Shown here: positions 17,657 to 24,591 of the stretch, piece by piece
How positions within the stretch are numbered: position 1 is the first letter of the stretch
How the letters are laid out: each line of letters begins with the position of its first letter
DNA from: an uncultured Roseibium sp.
GTDB taxonomy: Bacteria; Pseudomonadota; Alphaproteobacteria; Rhizobiales; Stappiaceae
Assembly: GCF_963669205.1 (NCBI RefSeq)
Contig: NZ_OY769915.1
Span: 3,880,001 to 3,944,000, forward strand
Direction of reading: 5' to 3'
DNA: 64,000 bases
The notes under the pieces: model-generated
The model's database searches: none
What the model saw: only the letters and a program-made list of their open reading frames with translations
What the model was told of the DNA's origin: nothing
Translations under genes and position numbers: made by a program

Positions 17657-18731
17657 TTTGCTCTCCAGGACGCACGCCTGCGCATTCGGAAGACGAAGCC
17701 GATGACCTCGGCAACCGCCTTGTAATGCTCTTCGGGTACTTCCTGATCGATTTCCACCGTTGCGTAAAGTGCCCTGGCAGCGGCGGGTTCTCAATAACTG
17801 GAACCTCGCTGTCCTTCGCGACTTCACGCATTTTCAGTGCTATCGCATCCGTGCCCTTGGCAAGGCAGAGCGGCGCGCCCATGCCTTCCTCGTACTTGAG
17901 CGCGACGGCATAGTGCGTCGGGTTGGTCACGACCACGGTCGCCAGCGGCACCGCCGCCATCATGCGCTTGCGCGAGCGCTCCATGCGCAGTTGCCGGATC
18001 TTGCCCTTGACCTGCGGGTCACCCTCGGTCTGCTTGAATTCCTCCTTCACCTCGCGAAGGGACATCTTCTGTTTGTTGAACCACTTGTTCTTCTGGTAGG
18101 CATAGTCTGCCGCTGCCACGACGGTCATGACCGCAAGGATGGCCGCAAGCAACTGCAGGATCAGGACCTGGGCCTCTTCCAGGATGACGCTTGTTTCGGC
18201 GAAAATGATGATGTCGGCCTCGTCGCGATGCGGCCACATCACCGCGACCATGAGCGCACCGACAATCGAGATCTTGAACATGCCCTTGGCGAAGTTCACC
18301 AGACTGTCGGCGGAAAACAGGCGCTTGAAACCGGAGAGCGGCGAGATCTTGGACAGTTTTGGCTTGATCGTCTCGGCGGTCAGAAGCGGCTGATGCTGTA
18401 TCAGGTTGCCGGCAACGGCCATCACCAGCAGCGAGATCAGCGGCAGCCCGACGATCAGGGCGACCGACTGCCCCGTATCGCGCCAGAGCGCCTTCAGGGC
18501 GAAGCCGTCCACCGGGATCTGGTGTGCATGTTCGATATACCCCTTCATGAGACCGCTGAGCGACGCAGCCGCCCCTGGCGCGAAGATCGCGATCATCAGG
18601 GTTGCGCCGGCAAGCGTGAACCAGGTGCTGACCTCCTGCGATTTGGGAACGTCCCCCTTGTCATGCGCTTCCTTCAAGCGCTTTTGCGTGGGGTCCTCAG
18701 TCTTTTCTGAGTCGTCGGTATCGTCAGCCAT
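17634..18731 (-). CDS. flhB: Flagellar export gate protein FlhB, C-terminus frameshifted
   Basis: Substrate-specificity switch of the flagellar type III export apparatus. The N-terminal part (DDSEKTEDPTQKRLKEAHDKGDVPKS), the membrane segments and the self-cleaving motif in VVVTNPTHYAVALKYEEGM are intact. After VIENPPL the frame turns into non-family sequence and ends at 17634 inside the adjoining repeat element. In another frame the normal tail continues (ARALYATVEIDQEVPEEHYK, then VIGFVFRMRR) and stops at the TAG that is part of the element's CTAG (17653-17655). Restoring one C near 17778 (GGCAG to GGCCAG) heals the gene. It is the last gene of the flgB-flgC-fliE-fliQ-fliR-flhB operon, 9 bp after fliR. 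Confidence 0.88.
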   Translation of the reverse strand: MADDTDDSEKTEDPTQKRLKEAHDKGDVPKSQEVSTWFTLAGATLMIAIFAPGAAASLSGLMKGYIEHAHQIPVDGFALKALWRDTGQSVALIVGLPLISLLVMAVAGNLIQHQPLLTAETIKPKLSKISPLSGFKRLFSADSLVNFAKGMFKISIVGALMVAVMWPHRDEADIIIFAETSVILEEAQVLILQLLAAILAVMTVVAAADYAYQKNKWFNKQKMSLREVKEEFKQTEGDPQVKGKIRQLRMERSRKRMMAAVPLATVVVTNPTHYAVALKYEEGMGAPLCLAKGTDAIALKMREVAKDSEVPVIENPPLPGHFTQRWKSIRKYPKSITRRLPRSSASSSECAGVRPGEQTRVRTHK

Positions 18732-18740
18732 GTCGACCCG

Positions 18741-19514
18741 TCACCCTATGATGAACTTGCCGATCGATGCCTGGAAATGCTCGAGATAGAACATCATCAG
18801 CGTCGCGATCAGCGCCATGAGAAGGAACAGACCAACGGCGATGTTCACGGGCATCGCGATAAAGAAGATCTGCATTTGCGGCATCAGCTTGTTGAGCAGG
18901 CCGAGACCGAAGTAAAACACCAGCCCGACCACCAGGAACGGCGCGCTCATGCGCACCGCGATCGTGAACACGTGCGCAACCGTTTCCGTGGCGTTTTGCG
19001 CAAAATCACTCATGGGAGGCAGATTGCCGGGCGGAAAAATCGTGAAGCTGTCATATAGGGCGGCGATGACCAGGTAGTGCGAATCCGACACGAACACCAG
19101 CGTAATTCCAAGGACCGCCAGAAAGTTGCCGTAGAGAGCCCCCTGCTGGCCTTCGTTGGCGATATCCGTTCCCAGAGCGAAGGCAAGCCCCGACTGGTTC
19201 GCCATGATCATGCCGGCGATCTGGAGAGCCGACGTGATCAGGCGCGCACACAGCCCGATGCCGAACCCGATGGCGAGTTCGCCTCCGAGCAGCAACAGCA
19301 GCTGCATCATGTTTGACGTGAGGTTGTCCGGATAGAGCGACGCCGCGACCGGGTACATCACCAGTGTGAGCGCAAGCGCGATGGTCAGCCGGAAACGCAT
19401 CGGAATGGAGCTCTCGCCCAGTGCGGGAAGAAGCATCAGCATCGTTCCGAGACGGGCGAACATGAGCATGAAGGCGGCGGCGACATCCGGCAGGAAATCT
19501 AGCTGAATGGTCAT
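18741..19514 (-). CDS. fliR: Flagellar export gate protein FliR
   Basis: Integral membrane component of the FliPQR export gate. It has 257 residues with six or so hydrophobic segments. Family blocks are FMLMFARLGTMLMLLPALGE near the start, ELAIGFGIGLCARLITSALQIAGMIMANQSGLAFA in the middle, and LGLLNKLMPQMQIFFIAMPV toward the end. It overlaps no neighbour: 22 bp from fliQ and 9 bp to flhB. Confidence 0.95.
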   Translation of the reverse strand: MTIQLDFLPDVAAAFMLMFARLGTMLMLLPALGESSIPMRFRLTIALALTLVMYPVAASLYPDNLTSNMMQLLLLLGGELAIGFGIGLCARLITSALQIAGMIMANQSGLAFALGTDIANEGQQGALYGNFLAVLGITLVFVSDSHYLVIAALYDSFTIFPPGNLPPMSDFAQNATETVAHVFTIAVRMSAPFLVVGLVFYFGLGLLNKLMPQMQIFFIAMPVNIAVGLFLLMALIATLMMFYLEHFQASIGKFIIG

Positions 19515-19536
19515 GAGGTCGCGCCCGTCAGCCCCT

Positions 19537-19803
19537 TCAGCCGGTGGTCAGGATCATTTCGGTGACCCGTCCCATGAACGCCTCAAGCAACTGGCTCATG
19601 AACGGCAGCGTCACGAGGATCGTCACGAAAATCGCGAGGATCTTGGGCACGAAAACCAGGGTCATTTCCTGGATCTGCGTCAGCGCCTGGAACAGCGCGA
19701 TCACGACGCCGACGAGCAGCCCGATGACCATGGCCGGCGCGGCCACGAGTATCATCGTCCAAACGGCCTCGCGGGCCAGATCGAGTACTTCGCCTCCGGT
19801 CAT
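19537..19803 (-). CDS. fliQ: Flagellar export gate protein FliQ
   Basis: Small membrane protein of 88 residues with two transmembrane helices, part of the FliPQR gate. The family pattern is clear: VLDLAREAVWTMILVAAPAM, then GLLVGVVIALFQALTQIQEMTL with the conserved QxxTQIQExTL block. It lies between fliE (21 bp) and fliR (22 bp) in the operon. Confidence 0.95.
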   Translation of the reverse strand: MTGGEVLDLAREAVWTMILVAAPAMVIGLLVGVVIALFQALTQIQEMTLVFVPKILAIFVTILVTLPFMSQLLEAFMGRVTEMILTTG

Positions 19804-19824
19804 GTCAAATCCCTCAAGGCGCCG

Positions 19825-20139
19825 TCAGATCGGCATCCGCATGATTTCTTCATAGGCGGAAATGACACGGTCACGAACCGCGACCATGGTTTCCAGCGCG
19901 ACCTCGGTCTCGGCAACGGCCGTGACGACATCGACGACGCCGGTATTGCCTTCGATCATTCCGATCGCCTTTTCGTCGGCCTCCTGCCCCTTGTCGACAA
20001 CGGTATCAACCGCCTCCTTCACCATCTGGCCGAAATCCATCCCCGTGGTTTCCGGCGTGGCGTCCTCGACGGCTCTTGCTTGTTGCTGGAGCTTGGCCGC
20101 CAGCTGGTAGGCATTGTTTGCAATTGACGGAGTGGTCAC
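19825..20139 (-). CDS. fliE: Flagellar MS-ring/rod junction protein FliE
   Basis: Adapter joining the MS ring to the rod. It has 104 residues and a GTG start at 20139. The C-terminal family block is visible (VVDVVTAVAETEVALETMVAVRDRVISAYEEIMRMPI), with the conserved AYxEIMRMxI ending. It follows flgC by 35 bp. Confidence 0.93.
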   Translation of the reverse strand: MTTPSIANNAYQLAAKLQQQARAVEDATPETTGMDFGQMVKEAVDTVVDKGQEADEKAIGMIEGNTGVVDVVTAVAETEVALETMVAVRDRVISAYEEIMRMPI

Positions 20140-20174
20140 GGCTCCGGCCCCTTTCGGTGTTTATGTTCCAGAAT

Positions 20175-20585
20175 TCAGGCGCGCAGAATGTCGATCGTTC
20201 GCTGCAACATCCGGCGCGTGGACTCGATAACGTTCAGATTGGCCTCGTAGGAGCGCTGAGCTTCCCGCATGTCGGTCGTCTCGATCAGCGTGTTCACGTT
20301 CGGCTGAAGCACATAGCCGTTTTCGTCGGCAGCCGGGTGTCCCGGCATGTGCGTCGACTTGAAATCGCTCGTGTCCTCCGCAACCTTGCCGAGTTCGACG
20401 GTCTTTGCGCCGAGCTCCTTGTCGAAATGGCTCTGAAAGGTCGGGATCTTGCGCCTGTAGGGCTCCTCCTCCGGCGTGCGCGCCGTCGAATTCGCATTGG
20501 CGATGTTCTCCGCGATAATGCGCATCCGGCCGTTCTGGGCTTTCAGTCCGCTCGCTGAGACGAACAGGGATTTGATCAGGTCCAA
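20175..20585 (-). CDS. flgC: Flagellar proximal rod protein FlgC
   Basis: Rod protein of 136 residues. The N-terminal rod signature GLKAQNGRMRIIAENIANANST and the C-terminal block ANLNVIESTRRMLQRTIDILRA are both present. The start is a TTG at 20585 placed eight bases after GGAGGA, giving MDLIKSLFVSASGLKAQ. It lies 30 bp after flgB. Confidence 0.94.
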   Translation of the reverse strand: MDLIKSLFVSASGLKAQNGRMRIIAENIANANSTARTPEEEPYRRKIPTFQSHFDKELGAKTVELGKVAEDTSDFKSTHMPGHPAADENGYVLQPNVNTLIETTDMREAQRSYEANLNVIESTRRMLQRTIDILRA

Positions 20586-20615
20586 CTTGCCAATCCTCCT
20601 TCAATCTGCGGTGCG

Positions 20616-21020
20616 CTAAACGCTCTTGGAAAGCGCGGTCCGGATAAGACCCAGCCCCTTGGTGTAGAGGGTCGTCGCGGCTTGGAAATCCATCTGGTTC
20701 TGCGTGATTTTCATCATCTGCTCTTCCAGATTCACATTGTTGCCGTCGGGCGTGATCTCAAAGGAGTCCAGTTTCTCGACCTTCGCAGGCAGGTTGCCGG
20801 ACACGGCCCCTGAGATATGACCGACTTTGGTGACTGCGGTACTGACGGCTATGTTCTGAAGACCTATATGGTCCTGGAACGAGTAGGACTTGACGTCCCT
20901 GGACACATATCCGGGCGTATTCGCATTGGCGATGTTTTCAGCCAGAACGCTCTGGCGGGTCTGGTGCCACTGCATTTTCGACTTCAGCGCCTGGAAGAGC
21001 GGCAAGTCCATTGCGGCCAT
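20616..21020 (-). CDS. flgB: Flagellar proximal rod protein FlgB
   Basis: First gene of the rod/export operon. The rod signature HQTRQSVLAENIANANTPGY is followed by the FlgB C-terminal block (NLEEQMMKITQNQMDFQAATTLYTKGLGLIRTAL). I chose ATG 21020 because GGTGAG lies four bases upstream; ATG 21032 and ATG 21011 are also possible. A TTAA-N7-TTAA box and the divergent fliO promoter region lie directly upstream. Confidence 0.92.
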   Translation of the reverse strand: MAAMDLPLFQALKSKMQWHQTRQSVLAENIANANTPGYVSRDVKSYSFQDHIGLQNIAVSTAVTKVGHISGAVSGNLPAKVEKLDSFEITPDGNNVNLEEQMMKITQNQMDFQAATTLYTKGLGLIRTALSKSV

Positions 21021-21069
21021 CGTTCTCACCATTTGTTAACCAACTAGGCAATCATTGCCGCCTAAATGG

Positions 21070-21084
21070 TTAACGAATAGTTAA
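21070..21084 (-). promoter_or_regulatory. CtrA-type box upstream of flgB
   Basis: On the minus strand the sequence is TTAACTATTCGTTAACCAT, a perfect TTAA-N7-TTAAC box that continues into TTAACCAT. It lies about 50 bp upstream of the flgB start. CtrA is the known master regulator of early flagellar genes in alphaproteobacteria, and its upstream kinase CckA is encoded 4 kb away. Confidence 0.6.
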
Positions 21085-21177
21085 TGCATGAATTCGCAAA
21101 TGGCGGAACTTCTACAAAAAACAGTGGAATAGGATGACATTCCTTTGCAATTCGCAAATTCGAACCGCCTCAAAAGA

Positions 21178-21190
21178 GGCAATATTTGCC
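21178..21190. promoter_or_regulatory. FlbD-enhancer-like palindrome, fliO/flgB region
   Basis: GGCAATATTTGCC: inverted repeat GGCAA/TTGCC around TAT. The identical 13-mer occurs at 41002 (complement) and 46837, each time in a divergent flagellar promoter region upstream of a sigma-54-like promoter. It resembles the GGCAA-N-TTGCC core recalled for Caulobacter ftr enhancers bound by FlbD. The rest of this 417-bp divergent region is AT-rich and holds no gene. Confidence 0.55.
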
Positions 21191-21330
21191 CACTTCTGTT
21201 AATTTTGTTCGGGAAAGAGATTCGGTTTCCGACAACAAGCGAAGCTGGAAAATATGACGAATTGCCGGTTTCAAGCGACATTCGGCAACCGGATTGACAG
21301 TTTCCGCAAACCGCAAAACACCTGCCCGGC

Positions 21331-21346
21331 AGGGGCAACAATTGCT
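21331..21346 (+). promoter_or_regulatory. Possible sigma-54 promoter of fliO-fliP
   Basis: AGGGGCAACAATTGCT has GG and GC ten bases apart and a good -12 element (TTGCT), but a poor -24 element. It lies about 90 bp upstream of fliO and about 140 bp downstream of the palindrome at 21178. It is weaker than the sites upstream of flgF, flgI and flgE. Confidence 0.35.
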
Positions 21347-21437
21347 GGGGAAAAACAGGGATTACCTCAATTGCGGCAGCGACGCGATGTAACGGAAAAA
21401 CGAGAACACTCCGCGGGCGGGGCGGTAAGAGGTCAAC

Positions 21438-23015
21438 ATGTACAACTGGATTGAATCAACGTTCAACGTAAGCGGCGGCGCAACCCAGGTCATTGCCGCC
21501 ATACTGGCATTGATCGTTGTCCTGCTGCTGTTCAGCATTTTCGTCTTCGTTCTGAAGCGTCTGACCGGCTCCAGCGCCCCGCAGAACAGAAGCCGGCAGC
21601 CCCGCATAGCGGTCATGGACAGCACGAATGTCGATGCCCGCAGACAGCTTGTTCTGATCCGCCGCGACAATGTCGAGCATCTTCTGCTGGTCGGCGGCCC
21701 GAGCGATCTGGTCGTCGAGCAGAACATCGTGCGCAACGCACCGGTTTCTGCACAAAGGCAGGCACCAAACGCGGCTCCGGCCAGTACCGGTCCTGGAACG
21801 ATGAAGATGCCGAGCGCACCGGGTCCGGACATTCCGGCCAGACCGGAAGAGGCTGAGCGGCAGCCCGTAGCCGCCATTGCAAGGCAGGAGCCGGTGCCGA
21901 CTGTTCCGCTGAAAACCAGGGCGGAACCGACCGTCAGACCAGCCCCGAAGGCCGCTGGCGCCGGCGCGATGATCCGGCCGGTCTCCCCGCTGAAAAACGA
22001 AGACAAAACCCCGCCCGTGGCAGCACCCGTCTCCCCTGTGGTTTCCAGGCCGACGCTGGAAAAAGAAACCGGTACGCGCCCTGACAGGGCTGCGGACCTT
22101 CTGAAGGCGGCCACTCAAAACGGTTTCAACCGTTCCACAAACGCCTTGCAAAATGTCAGGGAAGACACCGCAGAAGAGACTGGGGCTGGAACTGTTCCGA
22201 AAAACAGAACGGAACCCGAGATCGGTGATGCTTTCAAACTCAAAGAAGAGCCGGAGCCAAAACCGGCACCGGAACCCGGTCTTGAAAGAGACGCTTCGCA
22301 GAGCAATGAAGGCGCATCGGCGCCGCTCAAGAGCCTCGGACGTTCGATCGCTGCCCGTGAACAACGCGCCTCGCAGGCGGTTCATTCCATCACGCCCCCT
22401 TCGTCAGGCCCCGCCGCACGCGCCAAGACCGCACTCCTCACCCCGGTTCAGGTTCCCAAGGAACCCGAAGACAGCGGATTTGTATTCAAGGAACAACCGC
22501 TGGCGGATGCAGGGACGGAGCCGGTCGACCCGGCCGGTTCTGCCGTCGAAGTGAACCGGCAGGACGAGAAGCTCAAAATGTCCGACGTTTTCGGAAACAC
22601 CGAAAGGTTCAACTGGGCAGAAGACGAACCGGCGGAAGCGGCCGAGGCGGATGGCGTTGGCGAGGATGCGCCGGCCGATGTGGAAAGTGCGGCCTCCGAA
22701 GACGCACCGGCAGTCTCTCCCAGAGAGCTCAAGCTGGACCTTGAGATGGATGATCTCATTGATAGCGAGACGCCGGAACCTCAAAAAACCGGTCCGCTGG
22801 AAGATGTTTCGGTCGCACCTGCCCCGACCGCAAAAGACCCGGAAATGAGATCGGAAGGATCGGCCCCGCAGGCCATGAAGCAATCTGCGACGCTGGATAT
22901 TGTTCCGGGAGCCGAACCGGAACCACGTGTGGTTCAGGGGTTGGGCGACAAGAACCCGATCGAGGATGAAATGGCCAAGATCCTCTTCGAGTTGGGCGGA
23001 CAGCAAAATCGATGA
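21438..23015 (+). CDS. fliO: FliO-like flagellar export protein with long acidic/proline-rich tail
   Basis: Membrane protein that helps assemble the FliP ring. Residues ~15-40 form one transmembrane helix (IAAILALIVVLLLFSIFVFV), followed by the short FliO domain (RIAVMDSTNVDARRQLVLIRRDNVEHLLLVGG). After residue ~105 the remaining ~420 residues are low-complexity, rich in proline, alanine and glutamate, and give no recognisable fold. Typical FliO proteins are about 100-150 residues, so the tail is exceptional. The start has AGAGG six bases upstream. The stop overlaps the fliP start (ATGA), so the two are translationally coupled. Confidence 0.85.
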   Translation: MYNWIESTFNVSGGATQVIAAILALIVVLLLFSIFVFVLKRLTGSSAPQNRSRQPRIAVMDSTNVDARRQLVLIRRDNVEHLLLVGGPSDLVVEQNIVRNAPVSAQRQAPNAAPASTGPGTMKMPSAPGPDIPARPEEAERQPVAAIARQEPVPTVPLKTRAEPTVRPAPKAAGAGAMIRPVSPLKNEDKTPPVAAPVSPVVSRPTLEKETGTRPDRAADLLKAATQNGFNRSTNALQNVREDTAEETGAGTVPKNRTEPEIGDAFKLKEEPEPKPAPEPGLERDASQSNEGASAPLKSLGRSIAAREQRASQAVHSITPPSSGPAARAKTALLTPVQVPKEPEDSGFVFKEQPLADAGTEPVDPAGSAVEVNRQDEKLKMSDVFGNTERFNWAEDEPAEAAEADGVGEDAPADVESAASEDAPAVSPRELKLDLEMDDLIDSETPEPQKTGPLEDVSVAPAPTAKDPEMRSEGSAPQAMKQSATLDIVPGAEPEPRVVQGLGDKNPIEDEMAKILFELGGQQNR

Positions 23016-23788
23016 GCGGACAGCGTCGCGACGCGGGGCATCGGTGGCGGTTCTGGAACGTGGGCGTCTTTCTTGCGCTCACCGTGATCTTGTCCGCACT
23101 CTCATCGCCGGCCCTGGCTCAGGAAATTTCTGTCGGTTTCGGAGATGACGCCAGCCTGACGGAACGCGCGGTTCAGCTGGTAGTCCTGCTGACCGTTCTT
23201 TCGCTTGCGCCGTCCATCCTGGTCATGACCACAAGCTTCGTGCGCATTGTGGTCGTGCTGTCGCTGTTGCGGTCCGCAATCGGCCTTCAGACCGCGCCGC
23301 CCAACATGGTGATGGTAAGCCTGGCGCTGTTCCTGTCCGCCTTCATCATGATGCCAACCTTGCAGGCAGCCTATGACGCGGGCGTCCAGCCGCTGATAGA
23401 AGGCGATATCGAATTCGACCAGGCCTATGAACGAGCAGCGGATCCCTTCCGCACCTTCATGCTCTCGCAGGTGCGCGAAAAAGATCTGGAACTCTTCCAG
23501 GAACTCTCGGGTCAGGAGGCCCCGGAAGGGCCGGAAGATCTGGCCATGGCGACCCTCATTCCGGCATTCATGATTTCCGAACTGAGGCGCGCGTTCGAGA
23601 TTGGTTTTCTGCTCTATCTTCCCTTCCTGATCATCGACCTCGTGATCGCATCGGTGCTGATGTCGATGGGCATGATGATGTTGCCGCCTGTCGTCATCTC
23701 CCTGCCCTTCAAGCTCATATTCTTTGTGCTCGTCGACGGCTGGAACCTGGTGGCCGGATCGCTGGTCAAGAGTTTCGGCGGCGGCTAG
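23012..23788 (+). CDS. fliP: Flagellar export gate protein FliP
   Basis: Core of the export gate, inserted with the help of FliO. It has 258 residues with a signal-like N-terminus and four membrane segments. Family signatures are LSLAPSILVMTTSFVRIVVVLSLLRSAIGLQ, PPNMVMVSLALFLSAFIM and the C-terminal VLMSMGMMMLPPVVISLPFKLIFFVLVDGW. The start overlaps the fliO stop by four bases. Confidence 0.96.
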   Translation: MSGQRRDAGHRWRFWNVGVFLALTVILSALSSPALAQEISVGFGDDASLTERAVQLVVLLTVLSLAPSILVMTTSFVRIVVVLSLLRSAIGLQTAPPNMVMVSLALFLSAFIMMPTLQAAYDAGVQPLIEGDIEFDQAYERAADPFRTFMLSQVREKDLELFQELSGQEAPEGPEDLAMATLIPAFMISELRRAFEIGFLLYLPFLIIDLVIASVLMSMGMMMLPPVVISLPFKLIFFVLVDGWNLVAGSLVKSFGGG

Positions 23789-23874
23789 CCTGGCTCTAGG
23801 GACACCGGCAGAACGTACCAGAACCTCTTGGCGCAAAAACTGGATCGGACCCGGACCATGCAGACCGGAAACTT

Positions 23875-24591
23875 CTAATAGAATGTCGGCGAGACTGCGA
23901 TCTCGGACCAGTACTGAAGAATGACATCCATAACGGCGACGAATTGATCGTAGTCCTGCGGCTTGCAGACAAATGCGCTCGCGTTTCGCTTGTAACACTC
24001 GTGCATCTCGGCAGCATTCACCGAGTTCGACAACATGATGACGGGCTGGTTCCAGTAGTTGGGATTGCGCGACAATTCACGCAGAAAGTCGATCCCCGGC
24101 AACTGCGGCAACCGGACGTCCAGAAAGATCAGGTCCGGCGGAACTGTCTTGCTGCCCGGTTGGCCGATTTGCCTGAAATGGGCCTCGGCTTCGATTGCCG
24201 AACTGTAGCAGGTGACATCGACTTCACGCCGGCTAGCCTCAACGGCCTTCACAAACAGCAACTGGTCATTGGCATTGTCTTCAATGAGCATCACGTTGAG
24301 GCGGCGATGACGACTGGGCGAAATGATATCTTCCTTGTTCGGCACCCTGACCGGCCCGCGTTCGCTTGTCTCGAGCACTTCGAAAAAATAGTCGATGGGA
24401 ACACCGAGGACTTCGGCAAGTTTGAAAATCTGAAATGCCGAAATCCGGGATTCTCCGACTTCCTGTTTCTGGACAAGTTGAGGTGAAACACGAAGCCGTT
24501 TGGCAAGGTCGGCCTGACTGAGCCCGAGTTGTCTGCGCCGCTCTCTCAACCTCGCGCCAAGTCTGTCGTCAGGATCGAAGCTGTTGTGCAT
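23875..24591 (-). CDS. Response regulator: XRE DNA-binding domain fused to Rcp1-like receiver
   Basis: Protein of 238 residues with an unusual domain order. Residues ~10-66 are a Cro/CI (XRE) helix-turn-helix (GARLRERRRQLGLSQADLAK, VSPQLVQKQEVGESRISAF). Residues ~98-232 are a receiver: acidic pair in LIEDNANDQ, phospho-Asp in PDLIFLDVRLPQLPG, conserved Lys in FVCKPQDYDQF. The C-terminal helix (VILQYWSEIAVSP) is that of Rcp1-type receivers, which partner kinases with an HDLKEPLR-type box. The upstream gene encodes exactly such a kinase, and the two frames overlap by 23 bp. It probably carries the signal of the Amt-kinase to DNA. Targets are unknown. Confidence 0.82.
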   Translation of the reverse strand: MHNSFDPDDRLGARLRERRRQLGLSQADLAKRLRVSPQLVQKQEVGESRISAFQIFKLAEVLGVPIDYFFEVLETSERGPVRVPNKEDIISPSRHRRLNVMLIEDNANDQLLFVKAVEASRREVDVTCYSSAIEAEAHFRQIGQPGSKTVPPDLIFLDVRLPQLPGIDFLRELSRNPNYWNQPVIMLSNSVNAAEMHECYKRNASAFVCKPQDYDQFVAVMDVILQYWSEIAVSPTFY

